From the NCBI RefSeq assembly GCF_016464705.1, contig NZ_JAEHOB010000008.1:124001-188000 (forward strand): 64,000 nt of DNA. The letters run 5' to 3'. The notes under the pieces were generated by a model, which was given only the letters and a program-made list of their open reading frames with translations, made no database searches and was not told where the DNA came from. Made by a program: the position numbers and the translations under genes. Positions 16,365-24,034 of this stretch are shown here, one piece after another (the stretch's first letter is position 1; each line of letters begins with the position of its first letter). This DNA is from Qaidamihabitans albus. Lineage in GTDB: Bacteria; Actinomycetota; Actinomycetes; Mycobacteriales; Pseudonocardiaceae.

Positions 16365-19300
16365 CTCTCCGGCGGGCCGAGGTAGCTGTGCCGCACCCCG
16401 CCGGTGTCCACGACGAGGTTCTGCACCACGACGGTCGGATCGACCATCCAGAACTTCAGCGTGTGCCTGCCCGGCTCGGTGATCTCGTGGGTGGTCGACG
16501 TCAGGTTGACGTTGTCCGAGGTGTTGCGCTCCCACTGCCGGTTCATGCTCGTGTCGTCGGCCCCGGTGGCCTCGGTGATGTTGACGACCTGCGGCGGCTG
16601 GTCGTCGATCGAGACCGCGTACTTGAGCCCGTCCGTCGGGAACACGTTGTTCCGTGGTGACAGGTACGCGTGCACGTCGACCGGCCCGGTGGTGAACAGG
16701 GTCATCTCGTACTCCAGCCGGGGACCGTCGCCGCCCGGTTCCTGACGGGGTGCGGTGACCGGGAAGGCCTCCATGCCCGCGCCGGTACGCCCGAGGTCCG
16801 GAATGTGCTTCCAGTGCGCTCCGCCGTCACCGCCGTTGATCACCCGCGTGGCGTGCTCGGCCTCCATCGAGACGTAGCCGCCTGCCTCGACGAAGCCCTT
16901 CAGCCGGTGCCGTGGCACGTCGGGGTTGTGCAAGACCGCGTCGACGGTGACCTCGGTGCCGTCCGGCCCGGAGACGGTGATGGGCACGGTGGTCCGGCCC
17001 TTCGGCGCCCGTGTCCAGTCGATGCGCACGGTGGCGGTCACCTGCTTGTCGACGCGGCCCCGGTGGTTGTCGACGCGCACCCAGGGTTCCGCGGCTTCGA
17101 TGCGGTAGTCGAAACCGACGGAGCCGCGGTTGAACACCTCGATGTACTGCTGCGGCCCGCTCTGGTACGGACTGAACTCCGGGAGCACCGGGCGGGACTC
17201 GGCGTGTGGCCACCATTCCCGCGATCCGTCGACGGCGACGCCCATCTCGGCGCGTTCCGGCACCTCGATGCGCTGCACCGCGGGGTAGATCGCGTCGGGA
17301 AGCGCCTCGTGGTTGCGCTCGGGCTGCTGCCATGGCGCGTTCGGGCCGTAGCGTTCGACGTCGCCGTAACCGATCTTCGGCTGCGTCTGGAAGCCGTGCC
17401 ACTTCCCGTCGGCGAGCGTGTTGTTGTAGTAGTCCGACATCGCCTGGTCGTCGGCGAAGCGCGCCTCGGTAACCTCGGCGAGGTCGTTCGTTGCGGCCCG
17501 TCCCTGCTCGGCGTAGAGGAGGTTGCGGAACTCCGCCTGCCGTAGCTCGTAGAGGTTGGCCGTCGCCTTCACCTGGTAGAGCACGAGTTGGTAGTAGGCG
17601 TCGTCGTACTTGTCGGGTAGTGCTCTGCCGATCCGTTCGGCCCGCGCGGCCAGGCGTTTCCATTCCTCCGTGACCCGGTCGATCTCGCGGTAGTTGACCA
17701 GGCTGAACGGTGTGTTCTCGTCGTCGTAGACGACGGCGTCCGGATCGGTGGTGATGTCCTTGGTCGGGTCGACGGTGATGCGCCGGTTCAGCAGCTCGGG
17801 CTTCCGGCGCGACTGCAGGTTGGCGTAGGTGTGCAGGACGTCGGCGATCGGCCTGGCGAGCTGCGGGCCGAAGTTCTGCGCCGCGTACTGCCGTTCCCAC
17901 TCGTCGAGCCGTTCCACCGGCCAGCGGTCCGGGTTCCACGCGTAGTCGAGGAAGAACTGCAGCGGCATCTCCTCGTTCTTCATGTCACCGACGTTGACGA
18001 CCCAGAGCCGGTCGACACCCGAGGTGTAGGCCTGGTTGAGCTGGTCCCAGATATTGGGCAGCAGGTTGGTGTCCACCCACTTGTAGTTGCGGCCGCCGCC
18101 CACGTAGTCGTAGTGGTAGTAGAGGCCGTAGCCACCGCTACGCTCGGGCAGGCTCGCGTCGGGCAGCTTGCGCATGTTGCCCCAGTTGTCGTCGCAGAAG
18201 ACCACGGTCACGTCGTCCGGCGGACGCAGGCCCTTGTCCCAGTACCGCTGGACTTCCTTGTAGAGGGTCTGTACCTGCGGGATCTTCGTGATGTCCTGCT
18301 CGGCGACCTCGGCGAGGATCTCGCGCTGGGTGCCGATGATCTCCTCCATCAGGCCGATGCCGTCACCGTCGGGGAGGCTGACGTCGCCGTTGCCGCGCAT
18401 GCCGAGCGTGACCACGCCCTCGAAGTCCTCGTCCATCATGCGGCGGATCCCGTCGGCCCAGTACTGCTTGATCGCCTCGGCGTTGCGGCGGAAACTCCAT
18501 TCGCCGGTGCCGCCGTAGGGATCCTGGCCGGGTTCGACGATCTCGCCGTCCTCGTCCCGCTTGGCGGGGGTGGCATGCCGGTTCCACTCCTCGATGCCGC
18601 GCATCATCGGCGCCTCGTGCGAGGTGCCCATCACCACGCCGTAATCCTTGGCGGTCTGGTGATTGAGCGGGTCGTCCTCGGCGAAGGCCCGGCCCCAGAC
18701 CGCGGGCCAGAGGTAGTTGGCCTTGGTCCGGAGCATCGTCTCGAAGACCTTGGCGTAGAACTTGTGGTTGAAGCCGTTGGGATGGCCGGGCGCGTGCCCT
18801 GGACCGAAGTACTCCGGTGCCCAGCGGCCGAGTGCGGGGTTCTCGTCGTTGATGAAGAAGCCGCGGTACTTCACCGCGGGCGTGCCCTGGCTGTGCCTTC
18901 CGGGCATGACGTAGAGCTCATCGTGCTGCTGTGCCGGTACGTCGTCCCACCAGTACCACGGTGAGACGCCGATCCGCTTGGAGACGTCGTAGGCGCCGAA
19001 GATGGTGCCGCGCTGGTCACTGCCCGCGACCACGAACGCGCGCCGCACGCCCGGCAGGGGATTGTGGACCACCTGTTGCAGCGAGGTCTCCCACTTGCCG
19101 GCGATTCCGGAGACGTCCAGCTTCCCGCGCACCACCAGGTCGTCGATGAGCGGGCTGTCGCCGATGGTGCCGACGAGTACGACGTCCCGCTTTGCCGGGA
19201 CCTCGTTCTTCGACACGGAGGGCCGTACGCCGGTGACCTTCTCGATGTCGGCCTGCAGGTCGTCCACCACCCGGACGACGCCGGTGTGGTCCTTCGTGCT

Positions 19301-19510
19301 GACCACCAGCGGCGCGGCCTTTCCTTTCGCCACCAAGGGGAAATGGCCGGGTCTGGCGGTGGTGCTGATGTAGCCGCTCTGGTCGTGCCGGTCGCCGGCC
19401 GGGCTACCGGACGGCCTCGCCACCGCGGCCGGGGTGGCGACGGTGATCGAGGCGAGGACGAACAAGGACACCAGTAGCCGTAAGGGTTGCGACTTCAGTG
19501 ATCTCTGCAT
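16343..19510 (-). CDS. Secreted GH115 alpha-glucuronidase
   Basis: A 1055-residue exported hydrolase. A Sec signal peptide (hydrophobic LLVSLFVLASITVATPAA, likely cleavage near residue 30, AVA) is followed by GH115 signatures: GTIFGAYDVSKRIGVSPWYWWDDVP, KYRGFFINDENPALGRWAPEY, KANYLWPAVWGRAF, VTLGMRGNGDVSLPDG, VVFCDDNWGNMRKLP, GLYYHYDYVGGGRNYKWVDT and VNVGDMKNEEMPLQFFLDYAWNP. A C-terminal beta-rich module (EAEHATRVINGGDGGAHWKH) is the usual extra domain. GH115 enzymes remove 4-O-methyl-glucuronic acid from xylan, even from internal residues. It would supply the adjacent hexuronate uptake and catabolic operon. Confidence 0.92.
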   Translation of the reverse strand: MQRSLKSQPLRLLVSLFVLASITVATPAAVARPSGSPAGDRHDQSGYISTTARPGHFPLVAKGKAAPLVVSTKDHTGVVRVVDDLQADIEKVTGVRPSVSKNEVPAKRDVVLVGTIGDSPLIDDLVVRGKLDVSGIAGKWETSLQQVVHNPLPGVRRAFVVAGSDQRGTIFGAYDVSKRIGVSPWYWWDDVPAQQHDELYVMPGRHSQGTPAVKYRGFFINDENPALGRWAPEYFGPGHAPGHPNGFNHKFYAKVFETMLRTKANYLWPAVWGRAFAEDDPLNHQTAKDYGVVMGTSHEAPMMRGIEEWNRHATPAKRDEDGEIVEPGQDPYGGTGEWSFRRNAEAIKQYWADGIRRMMDEDFEGVVTLGMRGNGDVSLPDGDGIGLMEEIIGTQREILAEVAEQDITKIPQVQTLYKEVQRYWDKGLRPPDDVTVVFCDDNWGNMRKLPDASLPERSGGYGLYYHYDYVGGGRNYKWVDTNLLPNIWDQLNQAYTSGVDRLWVVNVGDMKNEEMPLQFFLDYAWNPDRWPVERLDEWERQYAAQNFGPQLARPIADVLHTYANLQSRRKPELLNRRITVDPTKDITTDPDAVVYDDENTPFSLVNYREIDRVTEEWKRLAARAERIGRALPDKYDDAYYQLVLYQVKATANLYELRQAEFRNLLYAEQGRAATNDLAEVTEARFADDQAMSDYYNNTLADGKWHGFQTQPKIGYGDVERYGPNAPWQQPERNHEALPDAIYPAVQRIEVPERAEMGVAVDGSREWWPHAESRPVLPEFSPYQSGPQQYIEVFNRGSVGFDYRIEAAEPWVRVDNHRGRVDKQVTATVRIDWTRAPKGRTTVPITVSGPDGTEVTVDAVLHNPDVPRHRLKGFVEAGGYVSMEAEHATRVINGGDGGAHWKHIPDLGRTGAGMEAFPVTAPRQEPGGDGPRLEYEMTLFTTGPVDVHAYLSPRNNVFPTDGLKYAVSIDDQPPQVVNITEATGADDTSMNRQWERNTSDNVNLTSTTHEITEPGRHTLKFWMVDPTVVVQNLVVDTGGVRHSYLGPPESRRFGPR

Positions 19511-19553
19511 CGTGCGGTCTCCGTGACGATTGGGCGAGGCGGACGACTTGCGC

Positions 19554-19565
19554 CGAAATGTTTCG
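19554..19565. promoter_or_regulatory. CGAAA-N2-TTTCG box downstream of GH115 promoter
   Basis: CGAAATGTTTCG, about 45 bp upstream of the GH115 start. It resembles the CGAAA-N-TTTCG boxes reported upstream of Streptomyces xylanase/xylosidase genes. A minus-strand TTGACC at 19618-19613 could be the -35 of the promoter it would control. Confidence 0.5.
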
Positions 19566-19642
19566 TAATCCGGTGTTCACGGCACCGCTTATTTTGACTT
19601 GGGAATGCGAATGGTCAAGAGCTGGTCGGTGATTGTTGTGTC

Positions 19643-19655
19643 CGAAAATGTTTCG
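19643..19655. promoter_or_regulatory. CGAAA-N3-TTTCG box upstream of GH115 promoter
   Basis: CGAAAATGTTTCG, a second copy 89 bp from the first. The two boxes lie on either side of the putative -35 TTGACC, an arrangement expected of repression. Confidence 0.45.
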
Positions 19656-19720
19656 ACAACGGGATTTCCGTATGTCTACTGTGGACAGATCGTTCCGTCG
19701 GTGAATTCACTCGATCGGTA

Positions 19721-19736
19721 TCGAATACTTGTTCGA
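19721..19736. promoter_or_regulatory. SOS-box-like site before the DUF222-HNH gene
   Basis: TCGAATACTTGTTCGA matches the CGAACRNRYGTTCG LexA consensus of Gram-positives and mycobacteria at 12 of 14 core positions. It ends 9 bp before the -10-like TACAGT of the next gene. Confidence 0.5.
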
Positions 19737-19745
19737 GTATCGCGC

Positions 19746-19751
19746 TACAGT
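19746..19751 (+). promoter_or_regulatory. -10-like hexamer for leaderless DUF222-HNH transcript
   Basis: TACAGT followed by 6 nt and GTG at 19758, the start that best fits the DUF222 domain. Confidence 0.4.
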
Positions 19752-19757
19752 GATGGT

Positions 19758-21165
19758 GTGGACGAGACGGCGGGGCTGGCCGGGTTGGGCGGGTTGGGCG
19801 CGGAGGCGTTGTGGCGGTGGCCGGATGCGGAGCTGGCGGCGGCGCTGGTCGAGGGGGAGGGGGTGTTGCGGCGGGAGTATGCCCGCGCGGTGCGGTTGGT
19901 GGGGGAGGCGGAGCGGCGGGGGCTGGCGTCGAGGTTGGGGTATCGGGATCTGGTGGCGTTGCTGCGCACGGAGGCGCGGCTGTCTGGGCGGGAGGCGCGG
20001 GAGCGGGTGGCGCAGGCGGTCGCGGTCGAGCCCGGCCGGGCGCTGGGTGGTGATCCGCGGCCGGCACCGCTGGCGGCCACCGGGGAGGCGCTGGCGCGCG
20101 GCGAGGTCGGGCCGGAGCACGTGCAGGAGATCGGCCGGGTTTTCGCGCGCTATCCGGATGTGGTGCCCGCGGCGCAGCGCGCCAGTGATGAGGCGACGCT
20201 GCTGGGGGTGGCGGTGCAGGCGCCGCCGGAGACGGTGCGCCAGGTGGGGCGGCGGCTGCTGGGCTACTGGCAGCACGAGCACGCCGATCCCGAGCGGGAG
20301 GCGGCCGAGCTGGCATGGCCGCGGCGGGAGCTGCGCTATCGTTACCTGCCAGCGGGCGGATGCGCTTCACCGGCGAGTTGGACGCCGAGACCGCCGCGAC
20401 GCTGGAGGGCCTGTTCGGGCCGCTGGCCTGCCCCCGCGGCAGCGATGAGGACGGGCGCCCGGATGTGCGCGGCAGCGCTGAGCGGCACGGTGACGCGCTG
20501 GCCGAGATCATCGACTGCGCCGCCCGCGCCGACGAGCTCACCGTGCAGGGTGGTGAACACGCCGTGCTCACCGCCACCATCGAGGTCACAGAGCTGCAGC
20601 GGCGCACCCGTGCGGCGGTGCTGGACCTGCCCGGTCACACCAGCCTGGAGCAGCTACGCCGGCTGGCCTGCCACGCCAAGATCGTGCCCGCCATCTACAA
20701 CGCCACCGGCGAAATCCTCCACCTCGGCCGCGCCGCCCGCTCCGCCACACCCGCGCAGCGCCGCGCGCTCGGGCTGCGCGATCGCGGCTGCGCCTCCCCG
20801 GCTGCACCCGCCCCACCAAATGGTGCGTGCCCCACCACATCACCTGGTGGTCCCACGGCGGCGGCACCGACCTCGACAATCTTGTGCTGGTCTGCACCCA
20901 CCACCACTGGATCCTGCACCACACCGAGTGGCACGCCCGCCACAACCCCACCGACCGGCTCCCCGAATTCCTCCCACCAGCACGACTCGACCCTCAACGA
21001 AAGCCCCTCCGCAACACCACACACCCACCACCACACCAACGCCGCCCGAGTGACGGCGCGACCGGTCATGCCTACGGCGAGTCAGAAACGCCGCGCCACT
21101 TCCCTCGACCGCCCGGATTCACGCGCCGTCCGGCAACGGGGACGAGGTGTTCAGCACGGGGATGA
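19758..21165 (+). pseudogene. DUF222/13E12-family HNH endonuclease, two frameshifts
   Basis: A recognisable DUF222 domain (GAEALWRWPDAELAAALVE... ARLSGREARERVAQA... GEALARGEVGPEHVQEIGRV) runs in one frame to about 20358, continues in the next frame (MRFTGELDAETAATLEGLFG... DLPGHTSLEQLRRLA) to about 20800, and ends in the third with the HNH nuclease core HHITWWSHGGGTDLDNLVLV then THHHWILHH. Each join needs one added base at a GG run (gcgGGatg-like at 20358; ccGGctg at 20800). The full product would be about 430 residues. Either the gene has decayed or the assembly lacks two bases. Family members in mycobacteria are DNA-damage-inducible, consistent with the SOS-like box. The C-terminus also runs past the usual end. 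Confidence 0.8.
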
Positions 21166-21262
21166 GCCGGGCGATTTCCACGTCGGCCTCGGGTGACGGG
21201 TCAGGTGTACAGCGAGTCCCGAACGGCAGGCGAGATCGCCGCTCTTCTTCAGCGCACGGCGC

Positions 21263-21817
21263 CTAGTCGCCGATCTCGCGCGACGCTCGCTCCAGGCGCC
21301 ACACGACGACGTAGCCGTTGCTCGCGGATCCGCCCGCCGCCTGCGCCGCGCGCCGGTGCAGCCGCGCGAACCCGAGCCGCCGCGGGACGGCCCCGCTGCG
21401 TTCGTTGTGCTCGTCGTGCACGATCTCGACGTGCTCGGCGCCCACCCGGAACGCCTCGTCCACCAGCAGCGCGGCCGTCTCCGTGGCCAGGCCCCGGCCC
21501 CGCCAGTCGTGGTGCAGCCAGTAGCCGATCTCCAGGCCGGCGCCACCGATCCGGTTCATCAGCCCGCAGCTGCCGATGATCCGGTCGCCGGCCACGATCG
21601 CGTAGTCGAACGACACGCCCTGCGCCCAGTTCCGCTCGGTCAGCGCCAGGAACCCGGCGGCCTCGCGCGGCCCGTAGCCGTTGGCCGCCCATGGCATCCA
21701 CGGCTTGAGGGTCTCGATCGTGTCCGACACGACCCTGCGCAGCTCGGTCGCGTCGGCGGACGACCACCGGCGCAGCACGATCCCGTCGCCGGTCAGCTCC
21801 TCCCGTGGCGTGCGCAT
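21263..21817 (-). CDS. GNAT-family acetyltransferase (RimJ/RimL-like)
   Basis: A 184-residue acetyltransferase of the RimJ/L type: IVLRRWSSADATELRRVV near the start, then EIGYWLHHDWRGRGLATETAALLVDEAF (acetyl-CoA binding) and VEIVHDEHNERSGAVPRRLGFARL. Proteins of this class acetylate N-terminal or small-molecule amines; the substrate is not readable. ATG 21817 follows GGAGGT with almost no spacing, so an in-frame GTG at 21832 is a reasonable alternative start. It lies 32 bp downstream of the SulP gene on the same strand and may be cotranscribed. Confidence 0.88.
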   Translation of the reverse strand: MRTPREELTGDGIVLRRWSSADATELRRVVSDTIETLKPWMPWAANGYGPREAAGFLALTERNWAQGVSFDYAIVAGDRIIGSCGLMNRIGGAGLEIGYWLHHDWRGRGLATETAALLVDEAFRVGAEHVEIVHDEHNERSGAVPRRLGFARLHRRAAQAAGGSASNGYVVVWRLERASREIGD

Positions 21818-21849
21818 ACCTCCATCGTGCACGCCGGCTCCGGGGTGGC

Positions 21850-23343
21850 TCAGTGTGCGCCGGTCAGGTTGCCGGCGAGCGTGTTGTGCCGCTGCTCGCT
21901 GTCGTGGTTCATGCCACTGATCGTGACGTGGGTGCCGCGCGCCGCGTACTTGGTGGTGATGGCGTCGAGCGAGGCGACGGTGGAGGCGTCCCAGACGTGG
22001 GCGTCGGACAGGTCGATCACGACCTCGGGCGGGTCGTTCGCGTAGTCGAACTGGAAGACGAGGTCGTTGCTGGAGGCGAAGAACAGCTGCCCGGTGACGG
22101 TGTAGATCTTGGTGCTGCCGTCCGGGTCGAGGACGCTGTCCACGGTGACCAGGTGGGAGACGCGGCGCGCGAAGAGCACCATCGCGACGAGCACGCCGAC
22201 GACGACGCCGATGGCGAGGTTGTGGGTGAGCACCGTGACGGCGACCGTGGAGACCATCACGATGGTCTCGCTCTTGGGCATCCGCCGCAGTGTCCTCGGG
22301 TGGATGCTGTGCCAGTCGAACGTGCCGATCGCGACCATGATCATCACGCCGACGAGCGCGGCCATCGGGATGAGGCCCACGACCTGGCCGAGGGCGACGA
22401 CGAGGACGAGCAGGAACACTCCGGAGAGGAACGTCGACGCGCGGGTGCGGGCACCGGACTTCACGTTGATCATGGTCTGGCCGATCATGGCGCAGCCGCC
22501 CATGCCGCCGAAGAAGCCGGTGACGATGTTGGCCACGCCCTGGCCCCAGGACTCGCGTGTCTTGTCCGAGTGGGTGTCGGTGATGTCGTCGACCAGCTTC
22601 GCCGTCATCAGCGACTCCATCAGCCCGACCAGCGCCATCGCGAAGGCGAACGGGGCGACGATGGTCAGCGTCTCGAGGTTGAGCGGGACGGCCGGGACGC
22701 CGAGCACGGGCAGGCTGTTGGGCAGCTCCCCCTCGTCGCCCACGGTGGGCACGGCGACGCCCGCGACGACGGTGAACGCGGTCAGCGTGACGATCGCGAC
22801 CAGCGGTGCGGGCACCGCCTTGGTGAGCCGGGGCAGGCCGAATATGACGACCAGCCCCACGGCCAGCAGCGGGTAGACCGCCCACGGCACGTCGATCAGG
22901 TACGGCAGTTGCGCGAGGAAGATCAGGATGGCCAGCGCGTTGACGAAGCCGACCATCACGCTGCGCGGCAGGAAGCGCATCAGCCGCGCCACACCGGACA
23001 CCGCGAGCAGCACCTGGATGAGGCCGCCGAGTACCACCGCGGCCAGCAGGTACTCCACGCCGTGGTCCCGCACGAGCGGGGCGAGCACCAGTGCGATCGC
23101 GCCGGTCGCGGCGGAGATCATCGCCGGGCGCCCACCGGTGAAGGCGATCGTCACGGCCATCGTGAACGAGGCGAAGAGCCCGATGCGGGGATCGACGCCC
23201 GCGATGATCGAGAACGACACGGCCTCCGGGATCAGGGCGAGGGCGACGACCAGGCCGGAGAGGGCCTCGGTGCGGAACACGCGGGGAGACAGCCAGGCGG
23301 GGCGGGCGACGTTCGGGCGCAGCGCAGCGGGAAGCGACATCAT
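21850..23343 (-). CDS. SulP-family anion permease with STAS domain
   Basis: A 497-residue transporter starting at ATG 23343 (MMSLPAALRPN). The membrane domain has about 10-12 helices with SulP signatures (GLVVALALIPEAVSFSIIAGVDP, GGRPAMISAATGAIALV, and FFGGMGGCAMIGQTMINVKSG). A cytoplasmic STAS domain occupies the last ~90 residues (VIDLSDAHVWDASTVASLDAI). SulP proteins carry sulfate, bicarbonate or other anions; closeness to BicA-like sequences makes bicarbonate as likely as sulfate. It is divergent from a MerR regulator with an 18-bp perfect palindrome between them. Confidence 0.9.
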   Translation of the reverse strand: MMSLPAALRPNVARPAWLSPRVFRTEALSGLVVALALIPEAVSFSIIAGVDPRIGLFASFTMAVTIAFTGGRPAMISAATGAIALVLAPLVRDHGVEYLLAAVVLGGLIQVLLAVSGVARLMRFLPRSVMVGFVNALAILIFLAQLPYLIDVPWAVYPLLAVGLVVIFGLPRLTKAVPAPLVAIVTLTAFTVVAGVAVPTVGDEGELPNSLPVLGVPAVPLNLETLTIVAPFAFAMALVGLMESLMTAKLVDDITDTHSDKTRESWGQGVANIVTGFFGGMGGCAMIGQTMINVKSGARTRASTFLSGVFLLVLVVALGQVVGLIPMAALVGVMIMVAIGTFDWHSIHPRTLRRMPKSETIVMVSTVAVTVLTHNLAIGVVVGVLVAMVLFARRVSHLVTVDSVLDPDGSTKIYTVTGQLFFASSNDLVFQFDYANDPPEVVIDLSDAHVWDASTVASLDAITTKYAARGTHVTISGMNHDSEQRHNTLAGNLTGAH

Positions 23344-23430
23344 CTTCTTTCGCGAGAAGGAGTGAGAAAGCGAAGAGCTGGAGAAGAGGAGCCGCTCCGA
23401 TGGGGCTCGACCAGGGACTCCGGTGAACCG

Positions 23431-23448
23431 TACCCTCACGTGAGGGTA
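23431..23448. promoter_or_regulatory. MerR operator, 18-bp perfect palindrome
   Basis: TACCCTCACGTGAGGGTA lies 88 bp upstream of the SulP start and 120 bp before the MerR start. ACCCTC/GAGGGT half-sites are typical of MerR regulators of the BmrR/TipA branch. Confidence 0.65.
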
Positions 23449-23567
23449 ATGATGGGCGGATGTGATCTACGACCGATGTGACCTGGCTCAAGCGGCGCGC
23501 GCCCGGAGCAGCCGCGCGTACGGCCGGTACCTTGGTGGGATCGGTGCCGGAGAAGTGAGGTTGTCGC

Positions 23568-23987
23568 GTGGGCGAGCACATGCGGATCGGCGAGGTGGCC
23601 GAGCGCACGGGCCTTTCGCTGCGGACGATCCGCTACTACGAGGAGGTCGGGCTGGTCACGCCGAGTGCGCGCAGCCAGGGCGGTTTCCGGCTCTACACCG
23701 AGCCGGACGTGGCGCGGCTGCGGCTCGTGATGCGGATGAAGCCGCTGGGCTTCCAGCTCGACGAGATGCGGGAGCTGCTCGGCATGCTCGACCCGGAGGC
23801 GGCAGGCACCCCGAACGTCCGCAGGTTGCGCAAGGACCAGCTCGGCCGGCTGCGTGAGTTCTCCGACGCGGCGCAGCGGCGGTGCGCGGAGCTGCGCGCC
23901 GAGCTCGCGGCGGCGGAGGAGTTCGCCGGGCTGCTGCGCGAACGGCTCGGCTCGACCGGCCGGGGCTCCGCGAGAAACATACCGTGA
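23568..23987 (+). CDS. MerR-family transcriptional regulator
   Basis: A 139-residue regulator. It has the MerR winged helix at residues 5-72 (MRIGEVAERTGLSLRTIRYYEEVGLVTPSARS, then FRLYTEPDVARLRLVMRMK), followed by a coiled-coil dimerisation helix (residues about 85-130). No metal-binding Cys cluster is present, so it is not a typical metal sensor. GTG 23568 has GAAGTGAGG upstream; ATG 23580 is an alternative. It is divergent from SulP and probably controls it. A second copy of its likely operator overlaps its own 3' end, in front of prfC. Confidence 0.88.
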   Translation: MGEHMRIGEVAERTGLSLRTIRYYEEVGLVTPSARSQGGFRLYTEPDVARLRLVMRMKPLGFQLDEMRELLGMLDPEAAGTPNVRRLRKDQLGRLREFSDAAQRRCAELRAELAAAEEFAGLLRERLGSTGRGSARNIP

Positions 23988-23997
23988 CGTGAGGGTA
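23980..23997. promoter_or_regulatory. Second MerR-type operator, in front of prfC
   Basis: TACCGTGACGTGAGGGTA differs from the site at 23431 at two positions, both in the left half. It overlaps the merR stop codon and precedes prfC by 38 bp. Confidence 0.45.
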
Positions 23998-24034
23998 GGG
24001 TTGAGATACATGCGCACAGTCAGTAAGGGGTCAA

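Noticed and set aside
21131-21262. Remnant of a hemerythrin-like C-terminus after the acetyltransferase stop
   Set aside because: In-frame readthrough gives a short RLIPVLNTSS-like string, but the rest shows no family and a TAG separates it; too short to support.
21850-23481. Long plus-strand open frame opposite SulP
   Set aside because: His/Asp/Arg/Gly-rich low-complexity translation without any motif; shadow of the permease.
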